Below are positions 16,148 through 25,889 of a stretch of 64,000 nt of DNA, one piece after another; positions within the stretch are counted from its first letter, which is position 1; the number at the start of each line of letters is the position of its first letter. The notes under the pieces are model-generated. The model had not been told where the DNA came from, made no database searches, and saw only the letters and a list, made by a program, of their open reading frames with translations. A program made the position numbers and the translations under genes. The stretch is from Armatimonadota bacterium (GTDB lineage Bacteria; Armatimonadota; UBA5829; DSUL01): assembly GCA_025998755.1 (NCBI GenBank), contig AP024674.1, positions 496,001 through 560,000 on the forward strand. Reading direction: 5' to 3'.

Positions 16148-17494
16148 CTACGGCCGGGTCTCCTGTTCCCTGATGGACACAGCGCTCTGGCTGATCTGTC
16201 CCGCCGGACTATCCCGCTCCCCTTCGGCCGAAATCTGGCACGCAAACCGCACGGAGCCCCAGCTCGGGTGCCAGTAGGATGTCCAGTCCTCCGTTACGGC
16301 TGGCTCCACCACGAACGGCAGGAATTCGCGGACATAGTCGTAGTCCCGGAAACAGTCACGGATAAAGAAGCCCGCCACGTATTCGCCCGACGCCAGCTGT
16401 GCGCCCTTGATCCTCAGTTTCAGATAGCTTTCTCCCTGTTTCAGCTCCCCGGGAAGTTCTGCCTGGGCAACTCCCAAACAGCGCTGTCCCGGTACCCCGA
16501 TGTAGGCGCCCAGCAACAGTCCTCTGGCGCTCTCGGCGGCGTTCACCGCCAGGCCAAAACAGATATCGTCCGTTTCTCGCACAGGGTGAGTCAGAACGTC
16601 AACGCGCGTGAATCGGATGGAATCGCCAAGCGCCGAGAATGAGCGGGGCAGGGTGGTCATGTCCACGCTGGTGGCCGAGTGCACCGGTGAGACGCCCATA
16701 TACCGGGCGATCGCGCTGGCGACAGGCAGACCTGCCGTTGCACGTCCGGCCTCGATAAACACACACTGCGTGCAAAAACTGCGTACGGTGTTCATGTTAT
16801 GGCTGACGAATAACACCGTACGGCCGCTGGCGGCCACGTCTTGCATCTTGCCGAGGCATTTCTTCTGGAACTCGGCATCGCCGACGGCCAGTACTTCGTC
16901 CACCACCAGGATCTCCGGATCCAGATGAGCCGCCACCGCGAACGCAAGGCGCACATACATCCCCGACGAGTAGCGTTTCACGGGCGTATCAATGAAGCGC
17001 TCTACCTCCGAGAACTCCACAATATCGTCAAAGCGCGCTTCAATTTCTCGTGTGCGCATCCCGAGAATGGCGCCGTTCAGGAAGATATTCTCCCGCCCGG
17101 TCAGGTCCGGGTGAAAGCCCGTTCCCACTTCCAGCAGCGACGCCACCCTCCCGCGCATGACGATGCGTCCTTCCGTAGGCTCGGTGATGCGGGAAAGGAT
17201 TTTCAAAAGAGTGCTCTTGCCGGCGCCGTTCTTTCCGATGACACCCAGCACCTCGCCTTCCCGCACATCAAAAGTCACATCCTTCAACGCCCAGAACGTG
17301 TTGGGCTCGGGCCCCGCCTGAGGATGATCGCGTGGGATCATCAGTTCTTTCTCTCCCACGCGCTTCAAAGGGTCTTCGCGTCCCAGCATCAGCGCCCATC
17401 GCCGCTTCAGGGCGTCCTGAAACGTGCCCGCCCCTATGGACCCGAGGCGGTAAAGCTTGGAAACGTTGCGGACTTCTATGATGGGTCTGGACAC
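16148..17494 (-). CDS. wzt: ABC exporter ATPase with C-terminal carbohydrate-recognition domain (Wzt type)
   Basis: The 448-residue ATPase powers export of an undecaprenyl-linked polysaccharide. Motifs, numbered from the chosen GTG: Walker A IGKNGAGKST (86-95), an LEVGTGFHPDLTGRENI Q-loop region, signature YSSGM (175-179), Walker B ILVVDE (195-200) and switch VSHNMN. The first 60 residues hold the long loop typical of TagH/Wzt ATPases. Residues 275-430 form an extra beta-rich domain like the Wzt C-domain that recognises the glycan end before export. The GTG is one base after the permease stop, so coupling is likely; a longer frame into the permease is improbable. Nucleotide and glycan binding residues appear complete. 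Confidence 0.9.
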   Translation of the reverse strand: MSRPIIEVRNVSKLYRLGSIGAGTFQDALKRRWALMLGREDPLKRVGEKELMIPRDHPQAGPEPNTFWALKDVTFDVREGEVLGVIGKNGAGKSTLLKILSRITEPTEGRIVMRGRVASLLEVGTGFHPDLTGRENIFLNGAILGMRTREIEARFDDIVEFSEVERFIDTPVKRYSSGMYVRLAFAVAAHLDPEILVVDEVLAVGDAEFQKKCLGKMQDVAASGRTVLFVSHNMNTVRSFCTQCVFIEAGRATAGLPVASAIARYMGVSPVHSATSVDMTTLPRSFSALGDSIRFTRVDVLTHPVRETDDICFGLAVNAAESARGLLLGAYIGVPGQRCLGVAQAELPGELKQGESYLKLRIKGAQLASGEYVAGFFIRDCFRDYDYVREFLPFVVEPAVTEDWTSYWHPSWGSVRFACQISAEGERDSPAGQISQSAVSIREQETRP

Positions 17495-17495
17495 G

Positions 17496-18350
17496 TCAAA
17501 TATAGTCCACGAACTTCCGCTCGATCCTGCCGAACGCTGCGATTCCCGTTGCAAACAGCACCAGCGTAATCGCGGCGGACACTCCGATGTGCAGGGGCGT
17601 CAGCGCAGCCTTTCCCAGGAATGCGTAACGCGTGCCTTCCACCACCGCCACCATCGGATTCAGGGCTGCCCACAATCGGAATCGCTCCGGGACCTCAGAT
17701 AGCGGCACGATGATGAACGATGCATACATCCAGATCTGCACGATGAAAGACATCAGATGCTGCAGATCGCGATATTGGGAGGTGATGACTGCCAGCCACA
17801 ACCCCACACCTCCCGCGAGCATGGCCGTCTGGACGATCATCAGCGGAAACAGCAGTACGGCCCAGTTGGCCTGCATGACGGCTCCTGCCTCGGTTGCGAA
17901 ACGATAATAGGCCCAGAAAGCCAGAAACGTCAGAAACTGAAGCGCCAACGCGATGAGATTGGAAAGAAGGATCGAGAGCGGAACCACCAGCCGCGGGAAA
18001 TACACCTTGGTGAACAGGTTGGAGTTCACGATCAGGCAGGAGCCGATGGCAGGAAGGGACTGCGCAAAGTAGCTCCAGAGCAGCAGCCCGGCCAGATAAA
18101 ACGGAACGTGCGGCATCCCGTCGGTTCCCAGCCGCGCCACATTCCCGAAGATGACCGTGAACACGAGGGTGGTCAGAAGCGGCTGGATCACGAACCACGC
18201 AGGTCCCAACACTGTTTGCTTGTATTTCGAGACGAAGTCCCTTCGTACAAGCAGAAGTGTCAGGTCCCGATAGTGGAGCAGTTCCCTCCAGCGGATGTCA
18301 AACCAGCCTTTGCTGGGCTCGATGACAAGCTCGTAGTTTGTCGCGGGCAA
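17496..18350 (-). CDS. wzm: ABC-2 polysaccharide export permease (Wzm type)
   Basis: The inner-membrane partner of the Wzt-like ATPase has six predicted hydrophobic helices over about 284 residues. The N-terminal cytoplasmic region YELVIEPSKGWFDIRWRELLHYRDL, with VRRDFVSKYKQTVLGPAWFVIQPL after it, is the family hallmark. The C-terminal ALNPMVAVVEGTRYAFLG is also typical. TTG at 18350 is chosen because AGGTAGGA precedes it and the product then starts where relatives do. A GTG at 18443 would add 31 residues with no family similarity. It is the first gene of a six-gene minus-strand operon. No convincing promoter was seen in the 220 bases upstream. Confidence 0.88.
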   Translation of the reverse strand: MPATNYELVIEPSKGWFDIRWRELLHYRDLTLLLVRRDFVSKYKQTVLGPAWFVIQPLLTTLVFTVIFGNVARLGTDGMPHVPFYLAGLLLWSYFAQSLPAIGSCLIVNSNLFTKVYFPRLVVPLSILLSNLIALALQFLTFLAFWAYYRFATEAGAVMQANWAVLLFPLMIVQTAMLAGGVGLWLAVITSQYRDLQHLMSFIVQIWMYASFIIVPLSEVPERFRLWAALNPMVAVVEGTRYAFLGKAALTPLHIGVSAAITLVLFATGIAAFGRIERKFVDYI

Positions 18351-18570
18351 TCCTACCTCGCTAGACTCGCCGGCGCGAGCCGGCCGCGGTGCCGGGGAGA
18401 AAAGAGTGCAAGCACTGCAGCCAGCCTCCAACCCCCATCTCACAGATTCATTCCATCATACCCACGTCTCACTGATACGCGAGTTAGAGACAGGAAAGTT
18501 GCATAGCGGTTGGTGTTCTGGCAGCCCTTCCCAGGAGCGCAGCGCAGTGTCCCTCCTGCAAGATGCTCTC

Positions 18571-20112
18571 TTAAGGCCGTTCGTACGGGTCTGACGGATC
18601 GGGCTGCGGATACAGTCTTGCCATCTCGGCGAGTTGCTCCTGAACGAAACGGGACGCGCGCAAGTTCTCTTCCTCGGGCCCGCAAAAGCGCCTGAGTTCG
18701 GCGCACATCCTGCGGAGCCGCGTTGGTTCCCTGGCGGCAAGGTCGCGAAGCTCATTGGGATCATCGGCCACATTGAAGAGCTGGTGAGGCGCGCCCGTAT
18801 GGTAGATCAGCTTCCAGTCTCCCTGCCTCAGCATAAAGGAACTTGTCCTCCTGCCGTGTCCGTGATATTCGCTGAAGACAGGGCGGGTCCCGTCCCAGAC
18901 GGCAATATCCTGAAGAGCTTCGCCCGCCCAGTGGGCCGGACGTTCATGGTCCCGCTTCAGCGACCGGAAGATGGCGGCCTGAAGATCCAGCAGGTCCACG
19001 GGAGTGGCCACGCGCTCCCCGCGCCGGAAACCCGGACCGGAGACGATCAGGGGCACGGATACGGAGTCTTCATACAGCGCAGACTTCCTCCACATACCGA
19101 ACTTGCCCAGCATCTCGCCATGATCGGACGTGTAACAGGTTACGGTGCTCTCCCGCAGTCCGGACTGAGCCAAAGCTTCCATCACCTGGCCAAGCATGCG
19201 GTCCACGAAGGTCACGCGCGCAAAGTAACCCCTCCGGTTGCCCTGGATGTTCTCCTGCGTCCATTCAGGATGGTCGTCCTGGAAGTGCGTTCGCAGCTCC
19301 ACAGATTGAGGATGGCTGGCCGTCGGTGCCTCTCTGCCTGCAGGCGGCATCCCCGGCTGCGGATAGAGTGCCCAGTCTTCTTCTGAGCACACGTGCGGAA
19401 AGTGGGGGGCGGTGACATTCACCGCGAGGAACCAGGGCTTGCCCTGCTTGTTCAACGCCACCCCCCTGGTCTGGATCCACCGACAGGCCTCCTCCACCAT
19501 CATGCGGTCTCCCGCGTGGGGATCCTGGCGCGGGCCATACTGCGTGGCCACAGCTGCAGCTCCTCGCCGCACCTTCAGGGGCCGTCTCCGGATGTTCCAA
19601 TCGCCCGGCGGAGGCCGGTCTATGGGATGCTTGACTTCGTCGAACCCCATCCTGTCCGATGCGGCATAGACGTCCATCTTACCGATGTAGACAGTGTGCA
19701 CATCGGAGCGGCTCAGAATCTGGCCATACGAGGGAAAGGTGTATTCCTCCGGAGCTCCAGGGGCATTATATCGAGGCTGAAAGATACTGCAGTTGGAGTA
19801 GGCGCGAACTTCGTGGACCCGTCTGCCCGACATAAATGACGAGCGGCATGGCATGCACAGTGGCGACGGGCAGTAGGCATACTCATAGACGGTCCCCTGC
19901 CTCGCCAGCGCCTCCATATTCGGCGTCTGCAGGAAGTCCGGATAGCCCGGACGCCGGTATACCGAGGAGTAACGCGGGTTGTGCTCATCGGACATGAACA
20001 GCAGGAAGTTCACTGGTGTCCCGCTGCCGCCCGCAACGGGAAGCCCGGACGTTCCGCAAACCGCCAGGCTTGCCGCAGCCGTTGCGCCTCTGATGAACTC
20101 CCGCCGTCTCAT
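18571..20112 (-). CDS. Secreted arylsulfatase-type sulfatase (Tat signal)
   Basis: The 513-residue protein hydrolyses a sulfate ester, probably on a glycan, outside the cytoplasm. The N-terminus RRREFIRGATAAASLAV is a twin-arginine signal. The core begins NFLLFMSDEHNPRYSS with metal-ligand aspartate. The formylglycine site is CMPCRSSFMSGRR (C-x-P-x-R), which needs a maturing enzyme not in the window. Later SDHGEMLGKFGMWRKSALYEDS and a C-terminal WKLIYHTG..QLFNVADDPNELRDLA match sulfatase family S1. The gene is 13 bases after the second, interrupted sulfatase and is probably co-transcribed with it and the MDR dehydrogenase. Substrate specificity cannot be read from the sequence. Confidence 0.92.
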   Translation of the reverse strand: MRRREFIRGATAAASLAVCGTSGLPVAGGSGTPVNFLLFMSDEHNPRYSSVYRRPGYPDFLQTPNMEALARQGTVYEYAYCPSPLCMPCRSSFMSGRRVHEVRAYSNCSIFQPRYNAPGAPEEYTFPSYGQILSRSDVHTVYIGKMDVYAASDRMGFDEVKHPIDRPPPGDWNIRRRPLKVRRGAAAVATQYGPRQDPHAGDRMMVEEACRWIQTRGVALNKQGKPWFLAVNVTAPHFPHVCSEEDWALYPQPGMPPAGREAPTASHPQSVELRTHFQDDHPEWTQENIQGNRRGYFARVTFVDRMLGQVMEALAQSGLRESTVTCYTSDHGEMLGKFGMWRKSALYEDSVSVPLIVSGPGFRRGERVATPVDLLDLQAAIFRSLKRDHERPAHWAGEALQDIAVWDGTRPVFSEYHGHGRRTSSFMLRQGDWKLIYHTGAPHQLFNVADDPNELRDLAAREPTRLRRMCAELRRFCGPEEENLRASRFVQEQLAEMARLYPQPDPSDPYERP

Positions 20113-20125
20113 CCCCAGTTTCTCC

Positions 20126-21481
20126 TCATCGGCCCTTCTTCTTGCCGGGCCAGTGTTCAGACTCGGTCCGCATCTCTTCCATCAGTCTGCCCATCCGTTC
20201 GGCCACCTCAGGGTGTTGGCCGGCCAGGTCGCGCTGCTCGCTGATATCGTCGTTCAGATTGTAAAGCTCCACCGGTAGACCCGTGTCATTGCGCACCGCT
20301 TTCCATCGTCCGTCGCGCACGGCCTGCGCAAAACGGCCTTCGTGGAATTCCTAGTATAGCGGTGGGTGGTGCAGCCTGCTGCCCAGTAGAGCAGGGGAGA
20401 TGTCCAGGCCGTCAATGCCGGCCGGAGATCGGACCCCGGCCAGGGTGCACGCGGTGGGCAGGAAGTCCCAGAACGCCCATACCTGATCCGATGTCTGCCC
20501 CGGCCGGATGCGACCCGGCCACCGCGCGATCATGGGGACGCGGATTCCGCCCTCATAGAGATCCCTTTTGATGCCGCGCAGAGGGCCGCTTGAGTTGAAG
20601 AACTCCGGAATTGCGCCCCCTTCCCTGTGGGGCCCGTTGTCGCTGGAGAACAGCACCAGGGTGCGCTGGTCTATTCCCAGATCTGACAGCAGCCTCAGAA
20701 GCCTGCCGATATCCCGGTCCATCCGCGTGATCATGGCTGCGTGGTTCTTCTGGTTCTGCGGCCAGTCCGTCCCGCCGTAAGGATAGTCGCTCGGGACAGG
20801 CATCCCGTCCTGGGGGTTCTCGCTGAGAGCATGCGGAATTGTATAGGCCAGGTAGAGGAAGAACGGCCCCTCCCTGTTCTGGCGCACCCACTGCAGGGCT
20901 TCTTCTGTGAACAGGTCGTGGCTGTAAGTCCCTTCAGGGATGGAGACCTTCTCTTCATTCCGCCAGAGGTAATCAGTGTAATAATAGTGCGCGTGTGTCT
21001 GGTTCAGATATCCGAACCAGTAATCGAAGCCCTTCCGGTTGGGGATGCCGGTGGTCTCCGGCTCGCCCAGTCCCCATTTGCCGATGACCGCCGTCTTATA
21101 CCCGGCTTCTTTCAGCAGCTCCGCCACGGTCACATCTTCGGGCCTCAGCGGGATGCGTTCGTTGCCGCGGATGTGCGCGTGTCCAGTATGGTAGCCCGTC
21201 ATCAGACAGCAGCGAGACGGGGCACATATCGTGCTGCCCGCGTAACAGTCCGTGAAGCGGATCCCTTCTCTGGCCATCCGGTCCAGGTGGGGGGTGTGGA
21301 TCATCCGCTGCCCGTAGCAGCCCAGATCCCCGTAGCCCAGATCGTCGGCCAGGATGAAGATGATGTTCGGACGTGTCCCCTTGAGGTCCGTCCTCGGTGC
21401 GCCGGAGGCTCCGGGGGCCGCCGCGCTCAACGCTGCGGCTCCCGCGGCGCCCAGAAAGGTCCGCCTGTTGATCCGCTGCAT
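20126..21481 (-). pseudogene. Sulfatase interrupted by one in-frame TAG codon
   Basis: A 451-codon sulfatase frame reads normally from ATG (21481) except for TAG at 20351-20353. The first 376 residues contain a signal/Tat-like start ([19 protein letters not shown]), [20 protein letters not shown], the formylglycine site [16 protein letters not shown] and [11 protein letters not shown]. Translation past the stop continues in the same frame with EFHEGRFAQAVRDGRWKAVR and ends LNDDISEQRDLAG, the usual sulfatase tail. The family consensus at the stop is YWEFHE, so TAG stands for TGG, a single G-to-A change. Nothing else looks decayed. It may be a recent nonsense mutation, amber read-through or a sequence error. 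Confidence 0.88.
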
Positions 21482-21503
21482 CTCAAGAGATCCTTCCCTC
21501 TGG

Positions 21504-22451
21504 CTACCACACGAACACCGTTCCCAGCAGTCTCTCCGGATTGTCCCGGAGTGTTTCGTAAATCTGCGGAGCCTGATCCACCGGGATCACGTCCTGCACC
21601 AGCGGCGAAATGCGAAGCCTGCCCTCTGCGGTCAGGTTATGCACCATTTGCAGGTCGCTCAGGTCGAAATGGGTGTTCTGGCGGATGGTGATCTCGCGGG
21701 ACTGTCCCAGATTGAAGGTGTAGCGCACTTCCGTGCGTCCGGCGATCAGCATCACCCTGCCGCGGCGCCTGGCGGCCCTCAAAAGGTGGTCTTCCGTACC
21801 CGGCAAGCCTGAGAAGTCCAGCACCACCTCAAACGCCTCGTCGGGAATGGCCTCGTCCCAGGGTGTCTCTGCAGTGTTGATGATCGCGCTTGCGGCTCCG
21901 ATCTGGCGGGCGATCTCAAGACACGGCTCGACCGAGTCGCAGATAGTCACCTCTGCGCCCCCGATTGCAGCCAGCTGGGCGGCAATCTGGCCCATCACGC
22001 CGGCGCCCACCACCAGCACCCGCTCGCCTGCCTGTATCTCCGCCTGGCGGCAGGTGCGCATCGCCTCGCCGGCCATTCCGAAGAGCGCTGCGTCGCGCCG
22101 GTCCACGTTGGGGCGCAGGCGCACCACCAGCCAGTCTTCGGGGAATGTGGCGGATTCCAGATGGTCAGATGCGGAGAAAACAAGGTCTCCTCTCCGGAGG
22201 GTGGTCACCTCTGGCCCGCTTTCGATGACCTCGCCGACGTTCTGGTAGCCCAGAGGGCCCGGGAGCTGGTCGGCCGCACGAGCGTAGTTTGCTCCCGCGA
22301 GATCATTGTGCTCCGCCTCATTGGCAACCCCGGAGTAGATGGTCCGGGTGCGTACCTGATTGCGTCCCGGGGCAGGGGCGTCCGGCCAGTCATGGACGAG
22401 AACCTTCTCCCGTCCTCCGCCAGGGCGGAGGCGGGTCACGAGCGCACGCAT
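21504..22451 (-). CDS. Medium-chain (MDR) zinc-less or divergent alcohol dehydrogenase-like oxidoreductase
   Basis: The 315-residue protein has an MDR catalytic fold at the N-terminus ([23 protein letters not shown]) and a Rossmann domain with [17 protein letters not shown] (about residues 144-160) that binds NAD(P). The usual catalytic-zinc cysteine near residue 40 and the four-cysteine structural zinc lobe are not seen, so it belongs to a divergent MDR group, possibly sugar-dehydrogenase-like. ATG at 22451 follows AGAGG nine bases upstream. It precedes the two sulfatase genes by 22 bases on the same strand, which suggests oxidation of a sugar released by them; that is inference. Confidence 0.8.
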   Translation of the reverse strand: MRALVTRLRPGGGREKVLVHDWPDAPAPGRNQVRTRTIYSGVANEAEHNDLAGANYARAADQLPGPLGYQNVGEVIESGPEVTTLRRGDLVFSASDHLESATFPEDWLVVRLRPNVDRRDAALFGMAGEAMRTCRQAEIQAGERVLVVGAGVMGQIAAQLAAIGGAEVTICDSVEPCLEIARQIGAASAIINTAETPWDEAIPDEAFEVVLDFSGLPGTEDHLLRAARRRGRVMLIAGRTEVRYTFNLGQSREITIRQNTHFDLSDLQMVHNLTAEGRLRISPLVQDVIPVDQAPQIYETLRDNPERLLGTVFVW

Positions 22452-22782
22452 CGCTTAATCCTCTGTTTTAGCGCCGCCTTGCGTCGCTGTCTCCGTGCGG
22501 ATAGCCCCGTAGGACCGTGAGAGTCAGGGTGTCTCCGCCGTTGGGGCGGGTGGAAGCTTCGGTCAAAATCAGCGCCACCCTTAGGACTCAGGCCTGCTTC
22601 CAGGCCGAGATCTTCCCGCACTCTCCGGCGATCTGCCCAGTATCCCTTATTTCTCTCTGCCGGGATCCGCCGGGTCGCAGGATGATCGCGGCAGTGCTTA
22701 TCGCGCTAGGGAACAGGGATTCCGGCTTTGCTTACTTTTCGTGAAGCTCTATCCTTGTTCCTCCGGTAGCCCCTCAACAGTT
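22452..22782. other. 331-bp spacer between MDR gene and prepilin-like gene, nothing convincing
   Basis: Both flanking genes are on the minus strand. I looked for open frames with ribosome sites, palindromes and promoters and found only shadow-like short frames without ribosome sites. It should hold the promoter of the MDR-sulfatase operon, but I cannot point to it. Confidence 0.5.
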
Positions 22783-23577
22783 CTAGAAGATGTCTCTTGC
22801 TCCTTTGGAGACGTCCCAGACATGCTGAGGCCTCGAAGGGTCGCTCATCGTGTCGTCATAGTAGTACCAGTTGCCGTCGTAACCGCTTGCGGAGTTGTAG
22901 GGGATGTCAATGTGCCCCACATGGCAGTCCAAGAAGACGGCGTTCACGCGCTTGGTGTCGGTGGTCTTCGGCTGGTTCCAAAGCAGCGGGTTCGCAGCGT
23001 CGTAATGCCACGCCTCCTCGTAGAACAGACAGGTCTTGGAAGGGTAGGCCACGGCGGACTGCTTGATGGGCCGCTCGTAAAAGTTGGCATAGTAGTTGAG
23101 GGCGTGCTTGAAATAGTAGCTGCTGCTCACTTCGTACGGCAGCCAGACAATCCCCTGCATCTGGAGTTTCTTCTGATCCTTCCACTCCAGGGGACACTTG
23201 AAGACGGCCAGAGACTTCGTGTATGGCCAGAGGGCCTTGGCAAGTCCCGCGGGCTGCCCATTAGCGGAGTCCCGGTACCGATGAGAGAACTCCCGGATCC
23301 AAAGGCCGCCCAAGGCGTTCGAGTACGGGTTCTGATACCGGATGCCCACCGAAGTCTGGTCCGGGTAACAGCCGTTCCAGTCGATCAGATACTGTTCCAC
23401 CGCGAGCGCCAACTGCTTCATATTGGATTTGCAGGAGGCGTCCTTGGCCTTCTGCCGCGCCCGGGCGAACACCGGGAAAAGAAGGGCCGCAAGTATGGCA
23501 ATTATGGCGATGACGACAAGCAGCTCAATTAACGTGAAGCCCGCTTTGCCTCTTCGTCGGAAGAAAAACGCGTTCAT
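22783..23577 (-). CDS. Type II/IV prepilin-like secreted protein (second copy)
   Basis: The 264-residue product opens [16 protein letters not shown], with cleavage expected after the glycine, then one helix ending in [16 protein letters not shown]. The C-terminal globular part has the late [20 protein letters not shown] region and [16 protein letters not shown] near residue 50, the same layout as the gene at 4917. ATG at 23577 follows AAAGGA. It lies 50 bases after the secreted GH43-like gene on the same strand and may share its transcript. The class III signal is certain; the function of this pseudopilin family in glycan-degrading Armatimonadota-like bacteria is not known. Confidence 0.85.
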   Translation of the reverse strand: MNAFFFRRRGKAGFTLIELLVVIAIIAILAALLFPVFARARQKAKDASCKSNMKQLALAVEQYLIDWNGCYPDQTSVGIRYQNPYSNALGGLWIREFSHRYRDSANGQPAGLAKALWPYTKSLAVFKCPLEWKDQKKLQMQGIVWLPYEVSSSYYFKHALNYYANFYERPIKQSAVAYPSKTCLFYEEAWHYDAANPLLWNQPKTTDTKRVNAVFLDCHVGHIDIPYNSASGYDGNWYYYDDTMSDPSRPQHVWDVSKGARDIF

Positions 23578-23627
23578 TGTCTAGTCCTTTCTTCGCCGTG
23601 CGCCTTCCAGCCCGGGCGGCGTGGCGA

Positions 23628-24647
23628 TCAAGGTCGACCACCGTCCTGGTCTGCGGCTGCGCCGCCGGGTGCTTCCCACTGCACCAAATCCCGGGATCGA
23701 GATAGTCCCAGCCGGTTGTGGCCGCGCTTCAGGAATGTTAGTCCCTCGGTATTGCCAGCGTAGAGCAGATACCAGTAACCGTCTTCCATTTTGCCGGGAA
23801 GCATCAGGGCTGCCGCGTTTGCCTGGTCTCGCGTGTTGAAGCCCTCCTGGGACACACGGACCGGATAGCCTTGCACCCACTGGAGCCAGTGCTCGATACG
23901 AGAACCGTCCCCATCCATATTATAAATTATAGGAAACATTGTGCTTCCATTCAGCTTTGTGCTGGCCAGAAGCCGCCATTTTCCGCCAATGAAACTTAGC
24001 TGGTAGTTTTCGCTCCAGGTCACCTCTTTACCGTCCGACATCCAGAGCTTCGGATATCCGTCGCCGATCAACTTGAACTCGCCTTCCATAGAGTCGCCGA
24101 CGGCGCACCGGGTGGTCTGGACCTCTTTCCAGAATAGGATGACCTTGCCCTGCCAGGGGGCGACGGCGGCGTCAATGGCACGGATTCCGCGCGTCAGGTT
24201 CGCCGCCAGTGGCCTGGCCGGACTCCAGTTCTTCAGGTCTTTGCTGCTGCGGAAGAACAGCTGGTTCGGCTGGCCCTCCTTGTCGCCCCAGGAGTTGTAG
24301 AAAAGGTACCAGGTGTCCCCTATGCGCGCGACATCCGGACTGCACATTCCGATCCAGTCGTCCTCGCGGCCGTCCAGGTTCATCAGGGGTTTGGAAAAGG
24401 TCTTGAAGTCGGGGGTGGTAACCTGCACCACGTGGCTACGCACACGCCCGCGGTCTTCATAGAATGCGGAGAAGAACACATGGAATGTTCCGTCGTGATA
24501 GACGCAGGCATAGTCCTTCACGGACCAGTCCGCGTACTGGAGCACAGGATTCTTCAGTCCCTTCCAGTCCAGAGTTTCGCCCCTGCCTGCCGCCACGCAG
24601 GAAACAGTCAGCGCCAGGGCAAACGCGGCCAGGGATTCAATGTTCAT
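23628..24647 (-). CDS. Secreted five-bladed beta-propeller glycosidase-like protein (GH43/GH117-like)
   Basis: The 339-residue protein has a signal peptide (IESLAAFALALTVSCVAAG) and a five-bladed propeller like GH43 and related families. Blade motifs include DYACVYHDGTFHVFFSAFYED, WIGMCSPDVARIGDTWYLFYNSW, a central WSENYQLSFIGGKWRLLAS and the final GYWYLLYAGNTEGLTFLKRGH. Acidic residues suited to catalysis occur in the first and third blades, but I cannot assign them with certainty. ATG at 24647 follows AAGGGG. The family acts on arabinose, xylose or galactose-containing glycans. The neighbours (C45-type hydrolase, prepilin-like protein) are all secreted. The exact substrate is open. Confidence 0.68.
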   Translation of the reverse strand: MNIESLAAFALALTVSCVAAGRGETLDWKGLKNPVLQYADWSVKDYACVYHDGTFHVFFSAFYEDRGRVRSHVVQVTTPDFKTFSKPLMNLDGREDDWIGMCSPDVARIGDTWYLFYNSWGDKEGQPNQLFFRSSKDLKNWSPARPLAANLTRGIRAIDAAVAPWQGKVILFWKEVQTTRCAVGDSMEGEFKLIGDGYPKLWMSDGKEVTWSENYQLSFIGGKWRLLASTKLNGSTMFPIIYNMDGDGSRIEHWLQWVQGYPVRVSQEGFNTRDQANAAALMLPGKMEDGYWYLLYAGNTEGLTFLKRGHNRLGLSRSRDLVQWEAPGGAAADQDGGRP

Positions 24648-24717
24648 TCCAATTCCCCTTTCTCATTAGGGCTGGCAGGCCGGGCTTCGTCTGCCGGTCC
24701 CTGCCGGACAGCATCTG

Positions 24718-25878
24718 TCAGCGCTGCCCCGGCTCGCGATCCATCAGCTCCCTGATGTTCAGATACGAGTACGGTTGTTCGCTTGCGGGTGACCCGTTAC
24801 CCGTCGCGTGCGCCACCCACAGCTCCCCGGTCCCGGGCGACATCAGGGCGTTGTGCAGGTTATGTTGCATCGCCACTGGCCGTTTCATCAGTTCGATCGC
24901 CTCTGCGGGGCCGATTTGTCCGTAGCGCTCTCGCACCCGCTCTGCCAGAAGCCGGTAACGCTCGTCTTCGGATAGGAGCACACCATCCTCGATGGGGATG
25001 TCCAGCGGGGGGCGCTTCTCTCCCGGCCCTACGAACTCGATCTTCTCAGGCGTGGCCCACACTCCCACAGCCGAAGGTATGGCTGCGTCCGAAAGGACGT
25101 AGTAGTACTCGCACGTCCTCTTGCTATTCCGGAATAGCGCAATGGCTTTCTGCAGGGAGTCTGCCTCTTCCAGCCCTCTGCGCATGAGGAAGGCCATGGG
25201 GGTTCCGTCCCACTGGCCCAATCCTCCTCCGCCCATCTCTCCGAAGCCTATGCCTCGAAGATTCATGCCGGTCACCGAGCCCACGAACCCCGCATATCCT
25301 ACGGAAACAAATGGGATGAGCCCCTCCGGCTCCGCAATGATCACCACGTTGTGATCCTGAAGGCCCATCGTCACGCCGTAGTCCAGAATCCGTCCGTGCA
25401 GTAGGCGTCTGTCGCGTGTCGCCTTTCCGAACAGCGCGAATCCGCTGCAGTGGAAGAACTCCGGCACGGTGTTCGCCCGCCGAATCTTCTCGAATGGCTG
25501 TCCGGCCGCCTCTGCCAGTGCCTTCATCTCCCTGACGAAGCGCTCCGGTATGTGCGGAAGTTGGGTCTTCCAGACCCCGTCGAAAGAGGCGTTGGCAAAG
25601 TCGGCCATCGGCCCCATCTGCACCATCTGGTGCTTTTCCAGCTTCTTGAGCAGCTCCGCAATGTGCTCCTTCAGGAGTGCGCCGTGCTGACGTCCCATCT
25701 CTTCGGGCGTGCCCCTCAGGTGGAGCACCAGTTGCGGCCCCACTCGTTCCAGGTATCCCTTGCCCTCGCGTGCGATCAGCTCCCGCGTGGGCATCGGCTG
25801 CGCTGCCAGGGCGGCGGCCAGCGAAACAGCCAGGGCAGCGACTAGGGCGCAGCGTGCTATCGGTTTAGGCGGAATCAT
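24718..25878 (-). CDS. Secreted C45-type autoproteolytic hydrolase/acyltransferase (Ntn fold)
   Basis: The 386-residue protein has a signal peptide (PIARCALVAALAVSLAAALAAQ) and matches the peptidase C45/acyl-CoA:6-APA acyltransferase and phospholipase B-like group. The Ntn nucleophile is probably the cysteine in EFFHCSGFALFG, the point where such precursors cut themselves. After it come HGRILDYGVTMG and MNLRGIGFGEMGGGG. The upstream part has GTPEEMGRQHGALLKEHI. The reaction is amide or acyl transfer/hydrolysis on an unknown small molecule. GTG (25881) directly precedes ATG (25878); ATG with GAGG nine bases upstream is chosen. It lies 11 bases after the large glycosidase gene and is probably in the same operon. 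Confidence 0.78.
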   Translation of the reverse strand: MIPPKPIARCALVAALAVSLAAALAAQPMPTRELIAREGKGYLERVGPQLVLHLRGTPEEMGRQHGALLKEHIAELLKKLEKHQMVQMGPMADFANASFDGVWKTQLPHIPERFVREMKALAEAAGQPFEKIRRANTVPEFFHCSGFALFGKATRDRRLLHGRILDYGVTMGLQDHNVVIIAEPEGLIPFVSVGYAGFVGSVTGMNLRGIGFGEMGGGGLGQWDGTPMAFLMRRGLEEADSLQKAIALFRNSKRTCEYYYVLSDAAIPSAVGVWATPEKIEFVGPGEKRPPLDIPIEDGVLLSEDERYRLLAERVRERYGQIGPAEAIELMKRPVAMQHNLHNALMSPGTGELWVAHATGNGSPASEQPYSYLNIRELMDREPGQR

Positions 25879-25889
25879 CACTTGTAGCC

